Shown: positions 16,830-25,947, counted from the stretch's first letter. The stretch is 64,000 bases of DNA from an uncultured Alistipes sp. (GCA_900553175.1 USCH01000001.1:1-64000); one strand, 5' to 3'. Program-made: numbers and translations. Notes: generated by a model not told the origin, from the letters alone.

Positions 16830-17996
16830 TCAAGCCTTCTTCGACGGAGTTTTGATCGCGCCGATCAGCAGCAGCATGTAGAGCCATACGATGCCGAGGG
16901 CCACGATGGCGGCGTTCTGCGTCTGGAAATGGTCGGTGATGACACCCAGAATGGGCGGAATGACGGCGCCTCCGGCCACACCCACGATCAGCAGGGCCGA
17001 CACTTCGTTGGCCCGTTCCGGAACGCGCTTGAGGGCGATCGAGAAGATGATCGAGAAGAGGTTGGCGTAGCCCACGCCGAAGAGGGCCACGAACGAAAGG
17101 ATCGTCCAGAGTTTTTCGGAGGATACCAGACCTGCCAGACCCGCCAGAGCGATGAAGACGCTGGCGACGTAGAATTTCTTTTCGGGCAGTTTCATCAGCA
17201 TGATGCCGCCCAGGAACGCGCCGAGCGTGCGGGCGAAGAAGTAGACGCTGTTGCCCATGCCCGCTTCGGTCAGAGGCAGTCCGCAGCGCTCCATGAGCAG
17301 TTTGGGGAAGGTCATGCCCATGCCCACATCGACGCCCACCAGCACCAGAATGCCGACGAAGTAGGCTACGATGTATTTGTCGCCCAGCAGGGCGAACGTA
17401 TTGCCGAGCGAAACGTCGGCCCCTGCGACCTTCGTCTCCTCGATGGGGGTGAGCCACAGCCAGACGAGCGCCAGCAGCGAAACGGCGGCGTAGATCGGGA
17501 AGATCATCTTCCAGCCGAGGAAGCTGCCGACGACCGCTGCGGCCAGGATGGGGCCGAGGAACGAGCTGACGGCCTTGACGAACTGGCCGAGGGTGAGCGT
17601 TCCGGTGAGCTTGTCGCTCGAGATGACATTGGTGACCAGCGGATTGAGCGACACCTGAAGCAGCGTGTTGCCGATGCCCACCAGACCGAAGGCGACCAGC
17701 ACGGCCGTGAAGTCGTAGGCGATGAGCGGTACGATCATCGCCGCCACGTGCATGGCGAAGCTCAACAGCACGGTCTTCTTGCGGCCGATGCGGTTCATGA
17801 GCGCTCCCGTCGGAACCGAGAGCAGCAGGAACCACAGGAAGCACGACAGCGAGATGAGGTTGACCATCGTGTCGTTCATGCCCGCGAAGTCGTTCTTGAT
17901 GTAGCTCGTCGCCACGCCGATGATGTCGACGAATCCCATGATGAAGAAGCCGAACATCACGGGAAGGAGCTTGTTGATGGAAGTTCTTTTGTCCAT
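16830..17996 (-). CDS. MFS sugar transporter, FucP/GluP-like
   Basis: Inner-membrane major facilitator protein of 388 residues with about 12 hydrophobic segments; likely H+ symport of a monosaccharide, plausibly L-rhamnose given the neighbours. The N-terminal half has the MFS loop motif GALMNRIGRKKT and the FHS-like segment LLQVSLNPLVTNV, which recalls the NPY(A) motif of fucose and glucose permeases. The gene follows the LacI-type regulator on the same strand after 131 bases that contain a LacI-type operator (18069-18082), so it is probably derepressed by the same sugar signal as the SusCD operon. A terminator lies downstream. Substrate is inferred from context, not from residues. Confidence 0.85.
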   Translation of the reverse strand: MDKRTSINKLLPVMFGFFIMGFVDIIGVATSYIKNDFAGMNDTMVNLISLSCFLWFLLLSVPTGALMNRIGRKKTVLLSFAMHVAAMIVPLIAYDFTAVLVAFGLVGIGNTLLQVSLNPLVTNVISSDKLTGTLTLGQFVKAVSSFLGPILAAAVVGSFLGWKMIFPIYAAVSLLALVWLWLTPIEETKVAGADVSLGNTFALLGDKYIVAYFVGILVLVGVDVGMGMTFPKLLMERCGLPLTEAGMGNSVYFFARTLGAFLGGIMLMKLPEKKFYVASVFIALAGLAGLVSSEKLWTILSFVALFGVGYANLFSIIFSIALKRVPERANEVSALLIVGVAGGAVIPPILGVITDHFQTQNAAIVALGIVWLYMLLLIGAIKTPSKKA

Positions 17997-18068
17997 TGGT
18001 GTGAATTTAAGAGGTTTGCGTTGTCTTTTCGGTTTTTTGCCGTTGGATTTATCGGGTGGGGCAGGCGG

Positions 18069-18082
18069 CTTGAACGGTTAAG
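18069..18082. promoter_or_regulatory. LacI-type operator upstream of the MFS gene
   Basis: CTTGAACGGTTAAG matches 12 of 14 bases of the palindrome upstream of the first SusC gene and keeps the central CG. It lies 73 bases before the MFS start and just past the end of the LacI-type gene. Confidence 0.6.
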
Positions 18083-18127
18083 GTGTCTGAACGTAAAAAC
18101 AGGGCGAACAGCCGCCTGGCCGTCTGC

Positions 18128-19147
18128 CTACTCGTCCCGGAAGTCGATTTCGCAGGGGACGATCTGCGATTCGGGGGTGTAGTCTTCGTTTTTGGTCGAG
18201 GCCTCGATCTGGCGCAGGAGAATGCGGACGGCGTTGCTGCCGATGTCGTGGATCGGAAAGCGGGCGACGTTCATCTTGGGCGCCAACACGCGGAAGAGCG
18301 AATCCTCGTGCATCGAAGCCAGCCCCCACGAGCCGTCGTTGATGTCGATGCCGCGGTCGTAGAAGTAGCGCAGCGCCTCGATGGCCAGAATGTGCGTGGT
18401 GAAGAAGAACGCATCGACGTCGGGCACTGCGTGGAAGATACGGTCGAGGGTCTGGTAGATGTTCTCCTGATAGTTGACGTAGGTCACCTCGCCGTAGAGG
18501 TCGGGATTGTTGCGGATGTGGGCGTCGGCCAATGCGTTGGCGTAGCCTTCGCGGCGCATGTCCATCGTCAGCAGGTGGGGGTTGGTCGTGACGATGGCGA
18601 TCTTGCGGAACCCTTTCCTGATGAGGTGCCGCACGAGGCGGTAGCTGGCCTCTTCGTTGTTGATGATGACGTAGTTGACCGACATCTCGGGGAAGTATCG
18701 GTCGAAGAGCAGCACGGGGTATTTGCTGTCCACCAGCCGCATGATCTCGCGCTTGGAGATTTTCGTGGGGGCGATGATCATGCCGTCGACCTTTTTCGAA
18801 CGGAACAGGCGGATCATGGCGTTTTCTCGCTCGATTTCGGAGTTGGAGCTGGCGATCATGAGCGAGTAGCCCGCCTTTTCGGCCTCCTGTTCGATCTGGT
18901 GGGCGATGCATGCGTAGAAGCTGTCCGAGATCGATGGCAGGATGAGCCCGATGGTCTTCGAAACGCCCGTATTGAGGCTGCGGGCCAGCAGGTTGGGTTC
19001 GTAGGCGAGCTCCCGGGCGCACTTGAACACGCGGTTCTGGGTCTCCGTGCTGATGCCTTTTTTTGTGCCCTGACCCGAGAGCACCCACGAGACTGTGGTC
19101 TTCGAGAGGCTGAGCTGGTTGGCTATGTCTTTGAGAGATACTCCCAT
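18128..19147 (-). CDS. LacI/GalR-family transcriptional regulator
   Basis: DNA-binding regulator of about 339 residues from ATG 19147. The N-terminal helix-turn-helix reads VSLKDIANQLSLSKTTVSWV, followed by the hinge region (ELAYEPNLLARSLNTG) and a periplasmic-binding-like sensor domain (KTIGLILPSISDSFYACIAH to the C-terminus) that would bind a small sugar. An in-frame ATG at 19189 would add 14 residues, but the HTH normally begins within the first few residues, so 19147 is preferred. LacI-type palindromes at 253-274 and 18069-18082 are candidate targets, which would place both the SusCD operon and the MFS gene under its control. A possible promoter (19355-19362) and a terminator-like hairpin (19316-19346) lie in its leader. 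Confidence 0.9.
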   Translation of the reverse strand: MGVSLKDIANQLSLSKTTVSWVLSGQGTKKGISTETQNRVFKCARELAYEPNLLARSLNTGVSKTIGLILPSISDSFYACIAHQIEQEAEKAGYSLMIASSNSEIERENAMIRLFRSKKVDGMIIAPTKISKREIMRLVDSKYPVLLFDRYFPEMSVNYVIINNEEASYRLVRHLIRKGFRKIAIVTTNPHLLTMDMRREGYANALADAHIRNNPDLYGEVTYVNYQENIYQTLDRIFHAVPDVDAFFFTTHILAIEALRYFYDRGIDINDGSWGLASMHEDSLFRVLAPKMNVARFPIHDIGSNAVRILLRQIEASTKNEDYTPESQIVPCEIDFRDE

Positions 19148-19315
19148 AGCTTGCAAAAACGTCCGTTCGGATCCGGTCATGCGCTGCAAACCGCTCTCGG
19201 AGGAACCGTTCCGGGAAATGCGGAGCGTCTGTTCCGGTTGCGGGGCTCTTGAAGATTCGGCGGGATCGGTTCCGGCGGAATTTCAGGTTAGTTTTTGAGG
19301 TTGTCGTGTCTCGGA

Positions 19316-19346
19316 AAAACGGCCGACCCGACGCGGGGGCCGTTTT
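19316..19346 (-). terminator. Terminator-like hairpin in the leader of the LacI-type gene
   Basis: On the minus strand AAAACGGCC pairs with GGCCGTTTT, followed by further T. It lies immediately downstream of the presumed TAnnTTTG box at 19355-19362 and about 170 bases before the regulator start, so it could act as an attenuator. Confidence 0.5.
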
Positions 19347-19354
19347 CATCTCTA

Positions 19355-19362
19355 CAAAGATA
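19355..19362 (-). promoter_or_regulatory. -7 box (TATCTTTG) for the LacI-type gene
   Basis: Minus-strand TATCTTTG fits the Bacteroidota consensus TAnnTTTG. It implies a leader of about 200 bases before ATG 19147. Confidence 0.5.
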
Positions 19363-19579
19363 TATTTTATTTCGTATTATTCCATAAAAACACGGCAAAA
19401 AATCATTTTGCCTGCGTTTTTTGAATGCGATTTTTCCGGTTGGCGCATTTCGCAGTGCCTGAAAGGGTGCGTATGTCGGTTTTCGGTGCGATTCGGCCGT
19501 CGCGTGCGCCGCGGGTCGGGAGTATCAAAAATAACACTTTTAAGGTCATTTATGAATGGCTTATCTGCCGATTAATCCA

Positions 19580-19587
19580 TAATTTTG
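19580..19587 (+). promoter_or_regulatory. -7 box (TAATTTTG) for the rhamnosidase operon
   Basis: TAATTTTG fits TAnnTTTG and lies about 105 bases before ATG 19692. An ACGCGCC/GGCGCGT hairpin follows in the leader (19591-19614). No good -33 TTTG was found. No copy of the LacI-type palindrome was seen in 19190-19691; the region otherwise shows no gene. Confidence 0.5.
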
Positions 19588-19691
19588 TATACGCGCCGAC
19601 CGTATGGGGCGCGTGCCGGGGCCTTTGATCCGTGTGACCGGACGTCGCTGCGGCGATGCCCCGGAACTTTAGAGAAACCTGTATTCCTTGT

Positions 19692-21455
19692 ATGCTGAAA
19701 TTCATTCCCTTTCTTCTGACCGGACTCGTCGCGTGGACGGGAACGGCCGCCGCCCAGCTGCCGCCCGTGTGGGGCGCTTCCGCCTCTGCCGCTTCGCAGG
19801 CCGATTCGCGGGTGCGCGTTTCGGTCGCTCCGCAGCGCATCGTGTGGCAGGAGTGCGCCGACCTCGTTACGGGGGCGGATTACCTGCTCTCGCCCGGTAA
19901 CGGTCAGGCCGATTTGCAGAACGCGCGCATCTGCGTGCTGCGAGCCGAGGGCGGACGCCGCCCGTCGCTGTTGCTCGACTTCGGGCGCGAGCTGCAGGGC
20001 GGCCTGCGCATCGTGACGGGCATGCCGGCCGGCCAAGCTCCGGTGCATGTCCGCGTGCGTCTGGGCGAATCGGTCAGCGAGGCGATGTGCGACATCGACG
20101 GGGTGAACGGCGCCTCGAACGACCATGCCGTGCGCGACTTTACGCTGGCGCTGCCGTGGCTCGGAGCCGTGGAGTGCGGGCAGTCGGGCTTCCGCTTCGC
20201 GCGCCTCGACCTGCTCGACGACTGCGAACTGCATCTTAAGGAGGTCGCCGCGCGCTTCGAATACCGCGACATCCCCTACGTGGGCTCGTTCCGCAGCAGC
20301 GATCCGCGCCTCGACTCCATCTGGATGACGGGGGCCTACACCGTCCACCTCAACATGCAGGAGTATCTGTGGGACGGCATCAAGCGCGACCGCCTGGTGT
20401 GGGTGGGCGACCTCCATCCCGAGGTGATGACCGTCGCGTCGGTCTTCGGGTTCAACGAAGCCGTGCCGCGCAGCCTTGATCTGGCGCGCGACACCACGCC
20501 GCTGCCGGGGTGGATGAACGGCATGAGCTCCTATTCGCTGTGGTGGATACTCATCCAGCGCGACTGGTACCGCTATCAGGGCGATAAGGACTATCTTGTT
20601 CGGCAGCAGGACTATCTGTCCGGCCTGCTGCGTCAGCTCTTCGGCTGCATCGACGAGCAGGGGCGCGAACGGCTGCCCGAGACCCGTTTTCTCGACTGGC
20701 CGTCGAGCGGCGATGCCGAGAGCGTGGGAGCCGGGTTGCAGTCGCTGATGATTCTGGCGCTCGATGCGGGTGCCGAACTCATGGAGGCTCTGGGCGACGG
20801 GCGTCTGGCCGCCGAGTGCCGCGGGCGCGCCGCGCTCATGCGGAGCTGCCCCGTGCCGGGTGGCGGGGCCAAGCAGGGCCGGGCGCTGATGGTGCTGGCC
20901 GGTGTGGCCGATCCCGCGGCGACCGACCGCGACTTCCTGTCGGCGGGCGGTTCGGCCGGATTCTCGACCTTCTACGGCTACTACATGCTCCGCGCGATGG
21001 CCGCAGCGGGCAATTACGAGGGCGCCCTCGACCGCATCCGCGAATACTGGGGCGCCATGCTCGACCTGGGCGCCACGACCTTCTGGGAGGATTTCAACAT
21101 GGATTGGCTGCCGGCCGGGCGCATCGACGAGCCGGTGCCCGACGGCGTGCGCGACCTGCACCGCGAGTGCGGCGCCTACTGCTACAAGGGTTTCCGCCAC
21201 AGCCTCTGCCACGGCTGGGCTTCGGGCCCCACGGCGTGGCTCAGCGAGTACGTTTTGGGTGTCGAGGTTCTGGAGCCGGGGTGCCGGCGGCTGCGGATCG
21301 AACCCCACCTGGGCGATCTGGAGTGGGTCGAGGGAACGTTCCCCACGCCGCAGGGCGCGGTGACGATCCGCCACGAACGCACGGCCGACGGCCGCGTGAA
21401 GAGCCGCGTCGAGGCGCCCCGCGGCGTGAAGGTCGAAATCGTGAATGCGAAATGA
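19692..21455 (+). CDS. Alpha-L-rhamnosidase, GH78-like (six-hairpin glycosidase)
   Basis: Likely periplasmic exo-enzyme releasing terminal alpha-L-rhamnose. 588 residues from ATG 19692, which opens a signal peptide MLKFIPFLLTGLVAWTGTAA; an in-frame ATG at 19656 would add 12 polar residues. A beta-sandwich-like part (about 25-200) precedes the (alpha/alpha)6 barrel. The family motif WDGIKRDRLVWVGDLHPE begins at Trp227-Asp228, and GATTFWEDF contains Glu466 at the position of the GH78 general base. A later GFRHSLCHGWASGPTAWLS and a C-terminal beta domain are also typical. The protein is shorter than many GH78 enzymes, lacking extra N-terminal modules. It is first in an operon with fucO (26 bases) and a GH106-type gene. 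Confidence 0.8.
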   Translation: MLKFIPFLLTGLVAWTGTAAAQLPPVWGASASAASQADSRVRVSVAPQRIVWQECADLVTGADYLLSPGNGQADLQNARICVLRAEGGRRPSLLLDFGRELQGGLRIVTGMPAGQAPVHVRVRLGESVSEAMCDIDGVNGASNDHAVRDFTLALPWLGAVECGQSGFRFARLDLLDDCELHLKEVAARFEYRDIPYVGSFRSSDPRLDSIWMTGAYTVHLNMQEYLWDGIKRDRLVWVGDLHPEVMTVASVFGFNEAVPRSLDLARDTTPLPGWMNGMSSYSLWWILIQRDWYRYQGDKDYLVRQQDYLSGLLRQLFGCIDEQGRERLPETRFLDWPSSGDAESVGAGLQSLMILALDAGAELMEALGDGRLAAECRGRAALMRSCPVPGGGAKQGRALMVLAGVADPAATDRDFLSAGGSAGFSTFYGYYMLRAMAAAGNYEGALDRIREYWGAMLDLGATTFWEDFNMDWLPAGRIDEPVPDGVRDLHRECGAYCYKGFRHSLCHGWASGPTAWLSEYVLGVEVLEPGCRRLRIEPHLGDLEWVEGTFPTPQGAVTIRHERTADGRVKSRVEAPRGVKVEIVNAK

Positions 21456-21481
21456 AATGTTAACCCAATAAAAACAACATT

Positions 21482-22636
21482 ATGAACCGTATCGTTTTAA
21501 ATGAAATTTCCTATTTCGGAGCGGGCTGCCGCTCGATGATCGCCGTCGAGGCTCGCCGCCGCGGCTATAAGAAGGCGTTTTTCGTCACCGATGCCGCTTT
21601 GATCAAGTTCGGCGTGGCCGTGAAGGTCGAGGAGGTGTTCAAGGAGGCCGGCATTCCCTATGAAATCTTCAGCGACGTGAAGGCCAACCCCACGATCGCC
21701 AACGTGCAGCACGGCGTCGAGGCGTTCCGCAAGTCGGGCGCCGACTTCATCGTGGCGCTGGGCGGCGGCTCGGTCATCGACACGGCCAAGGGCGTGGGCA
21801 TCGTCTTCAACAACCCCGACTTCGCCGACGTCAAGTCGCTCGAAGGTCCGGCCGACACCCACCACCGTGCCGTGCCCACCTTCGCGCTGCCGACGACGGC
21901 CGGCACGGCCGCCGAGGTGACGATCAACTACGTCATCATCGACGAGGAGGCCCGCAAGAAGATGGTCTGCGTCGATCCCAACGACATCCCTGCCGTGGCG
22001 CTGGTCGATCCCGAGCTGATGATGTCGATGCCCAAGGGGCTGACGGCCGCCACGGGCATGGACGCCCTGACGCACGCCATCGAGGGCTACATCACCAAAG
22101 GCGCCTGGACCATGTCCGACATGTTCGAGCTGAAAGCCGTGGATCTGATCGCCAAGCACCTGAAGGCCGCCGTCGACAACGGCGCCGACGTCGAGGCCCG
22201 CGAGGGCATGGCCGTGGCGCAGTACATCGCCGGCATGGGCTTCTCGAACGTGGGTCTGGGCATCGTCCACTCGATGGCTCACCCGCTGGGTGCCTTCTAC
22301 GACACGCCCCACGGCGTGGCCAACGCCCTGCTGCTGCCCTACGTGATGGAGTACAACGCCGAGTCGCCGGCCGCTGCCAAGTACATCGACATCGCCCGCG
22401 CCATGGGTGTCGACACGAAGGGCATGGACGAAAAGGCAGGCGTCGAGGCGGCCATCCGTGCCGTCCGCGAGCTGTCGCTTTCGATCGGCATTCCGCAGCA
22501 GCTCCACGAGATCGGCGTCAAGGAGGAGGACATCCCCGCGCTGTCGGTGGCCGCCTACAACGACGTCTGCACGGGCGGCAATCCGCGCGACACGTCGGTG
22601 GCCGAAATCGAGGCGCTGTATCGCAAGGCATTCTGA
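21482..22636 (+). CDS. fucO: Lactaldehyde reductase (iron-dependent alcohol dehydrogenase)
   Basis: Group III iron alcohol dehydrogenase of 384 residues, close in length to FucO. In anaerobic rhamnose or fucose breakdown it reduces L-lactaldehyde to 1,2-propanediol with NADH, recycling NAD+ in the cytoplasm. The nucleotide-binding GGGS is at residues 94-97. Metal ligands are visible as Asp194 and His198 (GMDALTHAIEGY), His263 (IVHSMAHPLG) and His277 (DTPHG), in near-register with the E. coli enzyme. It lies between two rhamnosidase genes, 26 bases after the first and 2 bases before the second, which points to L-rhamnose as the sugar. Isomerase, kinase and aldolase genes are not in this window. 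Confidence 0.88.
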   Translation: MNRIVLNEISYFGAGCRSMIAVEARRRGYKKAFFVTDAALIKFGVAVKVEEVFKEAGIPYEIFSDVKANPTIANVQHGVEAFRKSGADFIVALGGGSVIDTAKGVGIVFNNPDFADVKSLEGPADTHHRAVPTFALPTTAGTAAEVTINYVIIDEEARKKMVCVDPNDIPAVALVDPELMMSMPKGLTAATGMDALTHAIEGYITKGAWTMSDMFELKAVDLIAKHLKAAVDNGADVEAREGMAVAQYIAGMGFSNVGLGIVHSMAHPLGAFYDTPHGVANALLLPYVMEYNAESPAAAKYIDIARAMGVDTKGMDEKAGVEAAIRAVRELSLSIGIPQQLHEIGVKEEDIPALSVAAYNDVCTGGNPRDTSVAEIEALYRKAF

Positions 22637-22638
22637 CG

Positions 22639-25600
22639 ATGAATCCGATACGTACCTGCATTGCGGCGGCGGCCCTGGCCGCCGCCGCTTGCTCCGGTGA
22701 CGCACAGCGTCTGGCGGAGGGATTCCGGACCCCTCCGGCCGATATTCAGACCTCGGTCTACTGGTACTGGCTTTCGGGCAATGTCTCGAAAGAGGGTGTC
22801 GAGGCCGATCTGGAGTCGATGAAGCGGATCGGCATCGACCGCGCTTTTATCGGCAACATGGGGCTCTCCGAGGTCGAGCTGCCGCACCGCGGTCCGGTGC
22901 GCGTGATGTCCGACGAGTGGTTCGACATCATGCATGCGGCCATGAAGCGCGCTTCGGAGCTGGGCATCGACATCGGTGTCTTCAACAGCCCCGGCTGGAG
23001 CCAGGCGGGCGGCCCGTGGGTCACGCCCGAGGAGGCGATGCGCTATCTGGCCACGGTCTCGGCCGAGGTCGAGGGCGGACGCGAGGTGACGGTCGATCTG
23101 CCGGCTCCGTCGGCCGATTTCCGGCAGGTGCGCGTCATGGCCGTGCCGCTGCCCGAAGGGACGCTCCGTCTCGACGCTTCGACGGCCCGCCTGTGCGGTC
23201 CCGAAGGGGTGCGCAAGGCTTTCGACGGCGACGCTTCGACGGCGCTGATGTTCGCTCCCGGCAAGGAGTGCGTCGTCGAGGTCGCACCCCGTGCGCCCTT
23301 CACGCTGCGGACGCTGCGCCTTTACCCCTTCGCCGCCCCCGTCTACGCCGAGGCCGAGTTGCAGGCTGTGCGGGGAGGCGAGACGACCGTGCTGCGCCGC
23401 TTCGAAATCGACCGTACGAATCCCAATATCGAAGTGGGTTTCGATCCCTATGCGCCGATCACCATCGCCTGCGAACCCGTCGAGGCCGATGCGTTCCGTC
23501 TGGTCGTGAGCGGCGCCAATGCCGGCAGCGGACTGGCCGAGGCCGAGTTCCTCTCCGTGCCGCTCGTCGAGCGCTATTCGGAAAAATCGCTGGCCAAGAT
23601 GCACCAGACGCCGCTGCCTTACTGGCACGACTACATGTGGCCCGAGCAGCCCGCCTCCGACGGGTGCGTCGACCCTGCCTCGGTGGTCGACCTCACGGAG
23701 CATTGCTCCGACGGACGTCTTGTGTGGAACGCTCCCGCGGGGCGCTGGCTGGTGCTCCGCACGGGCATGGTGCCCACGGGCGTCAAGAACGGACCCTCGT
23801 TCGACGACGGGGCCGGCCTCGAGGTCGACAAGTGGAGCCGCAAGCATCTGGCTGCGCACTACGATGCGTTCGTCGGCGAGCTGCTGCGCCGCATTCCGGC
23901 CGAGGACCGCACCTGCTGGAAAGTCGTCGTGGCCGACAGCTACGAGAAGGGCGGCCAGAACTTCAGCGACGACTTCTTCGAAGCTTTCGAGACGCGTTAC
24001 GGCTACGATCCGCGCCCCTGGCTGCCGGTTTACAGCGGTCTGACGGTGGGTGACCGCGACCGCTCGGACCGCTTCCTGTGGGACCTGCGCCGCATGATGG
24101 CCGACCGGCTGGCCTACGACCACATCGGCGGTCTGCGCGAGCTGGCCCATGCCGACGGGCTGACCACTTGGCTCGAAAACTACGGTCATTGGGGCTTCCC
24201 CGGCGAGTTCCTCCAGTACGGCGGCCAGTCCGACGAGGTGGCCGGCGAGTATTGGAGCGAGGGCGAGCTGGGCAACATCGAGAACCGGGCCGCCTCGTCG
24301 TGCGCCCACATCTACGGCAAGACCAAGGTCTCTGCGGAGTCGTTCACGGCCGGTTTCAAGCCTTTCGCCCGCTATCCCTACCTCATGAAGCAGCGGGGCG
24401 ACCGCTTCTTCTCGGAGGGGATCAACAACACGCTGCTGCACCTCTACATCACCCAGCCGGCCGACGGCCCGAAGCCGGGCATGAACGCGCTTTTCGGCAA
24501 CGAATTCAACCGCAACAACACGTGGTTCGACCACATGGACCTCTTCATCGCCTACCTCAAACGCTGCAACTTCATGTTGCAGCAGGGGCTGAACGTGGCT
24601 GACGTGGCCTATTTCATCGGTGAGGACGTGCCCAAGATGACGGGCGTCGCCGATCCCGCGCTGCCTGCCGGGCACCAGTTCGACTACATCAACGCCGAGG
24701 TGCTGTGCCGCGACGCGAAGGTGCGCGACGGACGGATCACCCTGCCGCACGGCACGCAGTATCGCGTGCTCGTCCTGCCCCGCCAGCGGACCATGCGGCC
24801 CGAGGTGCTGGAGGCCGTGGAGCGGCTGGTGAAGGAGGGCGCCGTGGTGCTGGGGCCCGCTCCTGACCGTTCGCCGAGCATGGAGGGATACCCCGAGGCC
24901 GACCTCCGCGTGCAGGAGTTGGCTGCGAAGCTTTGGGGCGGCGAGGCCGCCGGAAAGCGGGTCAACCGCTACGGCAAGGGCATCGTTTATGAGGGATATA
25001 CGCTCGGGGAGCTCTTCGCCGAGCTGGATGTGCTGCCCGACTTCGGGGTCGACGCTTCGCTGCCGCTGCTCTATGGCCACCGCACGATGAACGGAACCGA
25101 AATCTATTTCGTGTCGAACCAGTCGGAGGAGCCCGTCGTGTTCGACGCCTCGTTCCGCGTCGAGGGATTGCGCCCCGAGTGGTGGCAGCCCGTGACGGGC
25201 GCGATGCGCGAGCTGAAAGCCTACGAAACGGGCGGGCGTACGACGACCGTTCCCATGCGTCTCGAACCTTTGGAGAGCGGTTTCGTGGTCTTCCGCCGGC
25301 CTGCGCTCCGCACACCGCATGAGGGCGGCTGGGAGGACAACTTCCCGCAGCCGGCCGTAGCGGCTGCCGTCGAGGGGCCGTGGACGGTGCGTTTCGAGGC
25401 TCCCGACGGGGAGGGCGATTTCACGGCGACGCTTTCCGAACCGGAAGATTGGTCGCAGAGCGCCGACGAGCGGATGCGCTACTTCTCGGGCAAGGCGACC
25501 TATCGCACGGCTTTCGACAAACCCGCCATGGCCGAGGGCGAGCGCCTGTCGCTCGATCTGGGACGCGTGGGCGTGATGGCCAAGGTGCGCGTCAACGGTG

Positions 25601-25842
25601 CGTATGCCGGAGGCGTCTGGACGCCGCCCTATCGGGTCGACATCACCGATTTCGTGCACGAGGGCGGCAACGAGGTCGAGATCGAGGTGGTCAACACCTG
25701 GGTCAACCGCCTCATCGGCGACAGCCGTCTGCCTGCGTCGGAGCGCCGGACGTGGTGCCCCTATACCGAATACGGTCCCGAGTCACCCTTGCAGGAGGCC
25801 GGACTGCTGGGACCCGTGACGCTGAAGACCGGAGCCTATTGA
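22639..25842 (+). CDS. Alpha-L-rhamnosidase, GH106-like lipoprotein
   Basis: Large exported glycosidase of 1067 residues. The N-terminus ends in AAAAC (Cys18), a plausible lipobox, so it may be membrane-anchored. The GH106-type start of the catalytic domain reads FRTPPADIQTSVYWYWLSGN followed by VSKEGVEADLESMKRIGIDR, and the (beta/alpha)8 part continues through NSPGWSQAGGPWVTPEEAMR, TCWKVVVADSYEKGGQNF, KVSAESFTAGFKPFARYPYL and GINNTLLHLYITQPADGP. A C-terminal galactose-binding-like domain (GKATYRTAFDKP to VEIEVVNTWVNRLIGD) is typical. The family acts on rhamnogalacturonan and related glycans. It starts 2 bases after fucO and is followed by a terminator. Exact linkage specificity cannot be read from sequence. 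Confidence 0.85.
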   Translation: MNPIRTCIAAAALAAAACSGDAQRLAEGFRTPPADIQTSVYWYWLSGNVSKEGVEADLESMKRIGIDRAFIGNMGLSEVELPHRGPVRVMSDEWFDIMHAAMKRASELGIDIGVFNSPGWSQAGGPWVTPEEAMRYLATVSAEVEGGREVTVDLPAPSADFRQVRVMAVPLPEGTLRLDASTARLCGPEGVRKAFDGDASTALMFAPGKECVVEVAPRAPFTLRTLRLYPFAAPVYAEAELQAVRGGETTVLRRFEIDRTNPNIEVGFDPYAPITIACEPVEADAFRLVVSGANAGSGLAEAEFLSVPLVERYSEKSLAKMHQTPLPYWHDYMWPEQPASDGCVDPASVVDLTEHCSDGRLVWNAPAGRWLVLRTGMVPTGVKNGPSFDDGAGLEVDKWSRKHLAAHYDAFVGELLRRIPAEDRTCWKVVVADSYEKGGQNFSDDFFEAFETRYGYDPRPWLPVYSGLTVGDRDRSDRFLWDLRRMMADRLAYDHIGGLRELAHADGLTTWLENYGHWGFPGEFLQYGGQSDEVAGEYWSEGELGNIENRAASSCAHIYGKTKVSAESFTAGFKPFARYPYLMKQRGDRFFSEGINNTLLHLYITQPADGPKPGMNALFGNEFNRNNTWFDHMDLFIAYLKRCNFMLQQGLNVADVAYFIGEDVPKMTGVADPALPAGHQFDYINAEVLCRDAKVRDGRITLPHGTQYRVLVLPRQRTMRPEVLEAVERLVKEGAVVLGPAPDRSPSMEGYPEADLRVQELAAKLWGGEAAGKRVNRYGKGIVYEGYTLGELFAELDVLPDFGVDASLPLLYGHRTMNGTEIYFVSNQSEEPVVFDASFRVEGLRPEWWQPVTGAMRELKAYETGGRTTTVPMRLEPLESGFVVFRRPALRTPHEGGWEDNFPQPAVAAAVEGPWTVRFEAPDGEGDFTATLSEPEDWSQSADERMRYFSGKATYRTAFDKPAMAEGERLSLDLGRVGVMAKVRVNGAYAGGVWTPPYRVDITDFVHEGGNEVEIEVVNTWVNRLIGDSRLPASERRTWCPYTEYGPESPLQEAGLLGPVTLKTGAY

Positions 25843-25893
25843 ACCGGCCTTCAGGCTGCCGGGCTCCGGAATGCCCCTCTCTTTCAACGACGA

Positions 25894-25924
25894 ACACCCC
25901 GCAGAACCGAGTTCTGCGGGGTGT
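25894..25924. terminator. Terminator between the rhamnosidase operon and nagB (convergent)
   Basis: A 14-base perfect stem (25894-25907 with 25911-25924) has loop CGA and the + strand tail CGTCTTTCC. It separates the converging GH106-type and nagB genes and may serve both strands. Confidence 0.8.
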
Positions 25925-25947
25925 CGTCTTTCCGGGAGGAGGCGATC

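Noticed and set aside
19535..19550. A possible third LacI-type operator (ACTTTTAAGGT) before the rhamnosidase operon
   Set aside because: It lacks the central CG and matches the palindrome poorly, so it was not called.
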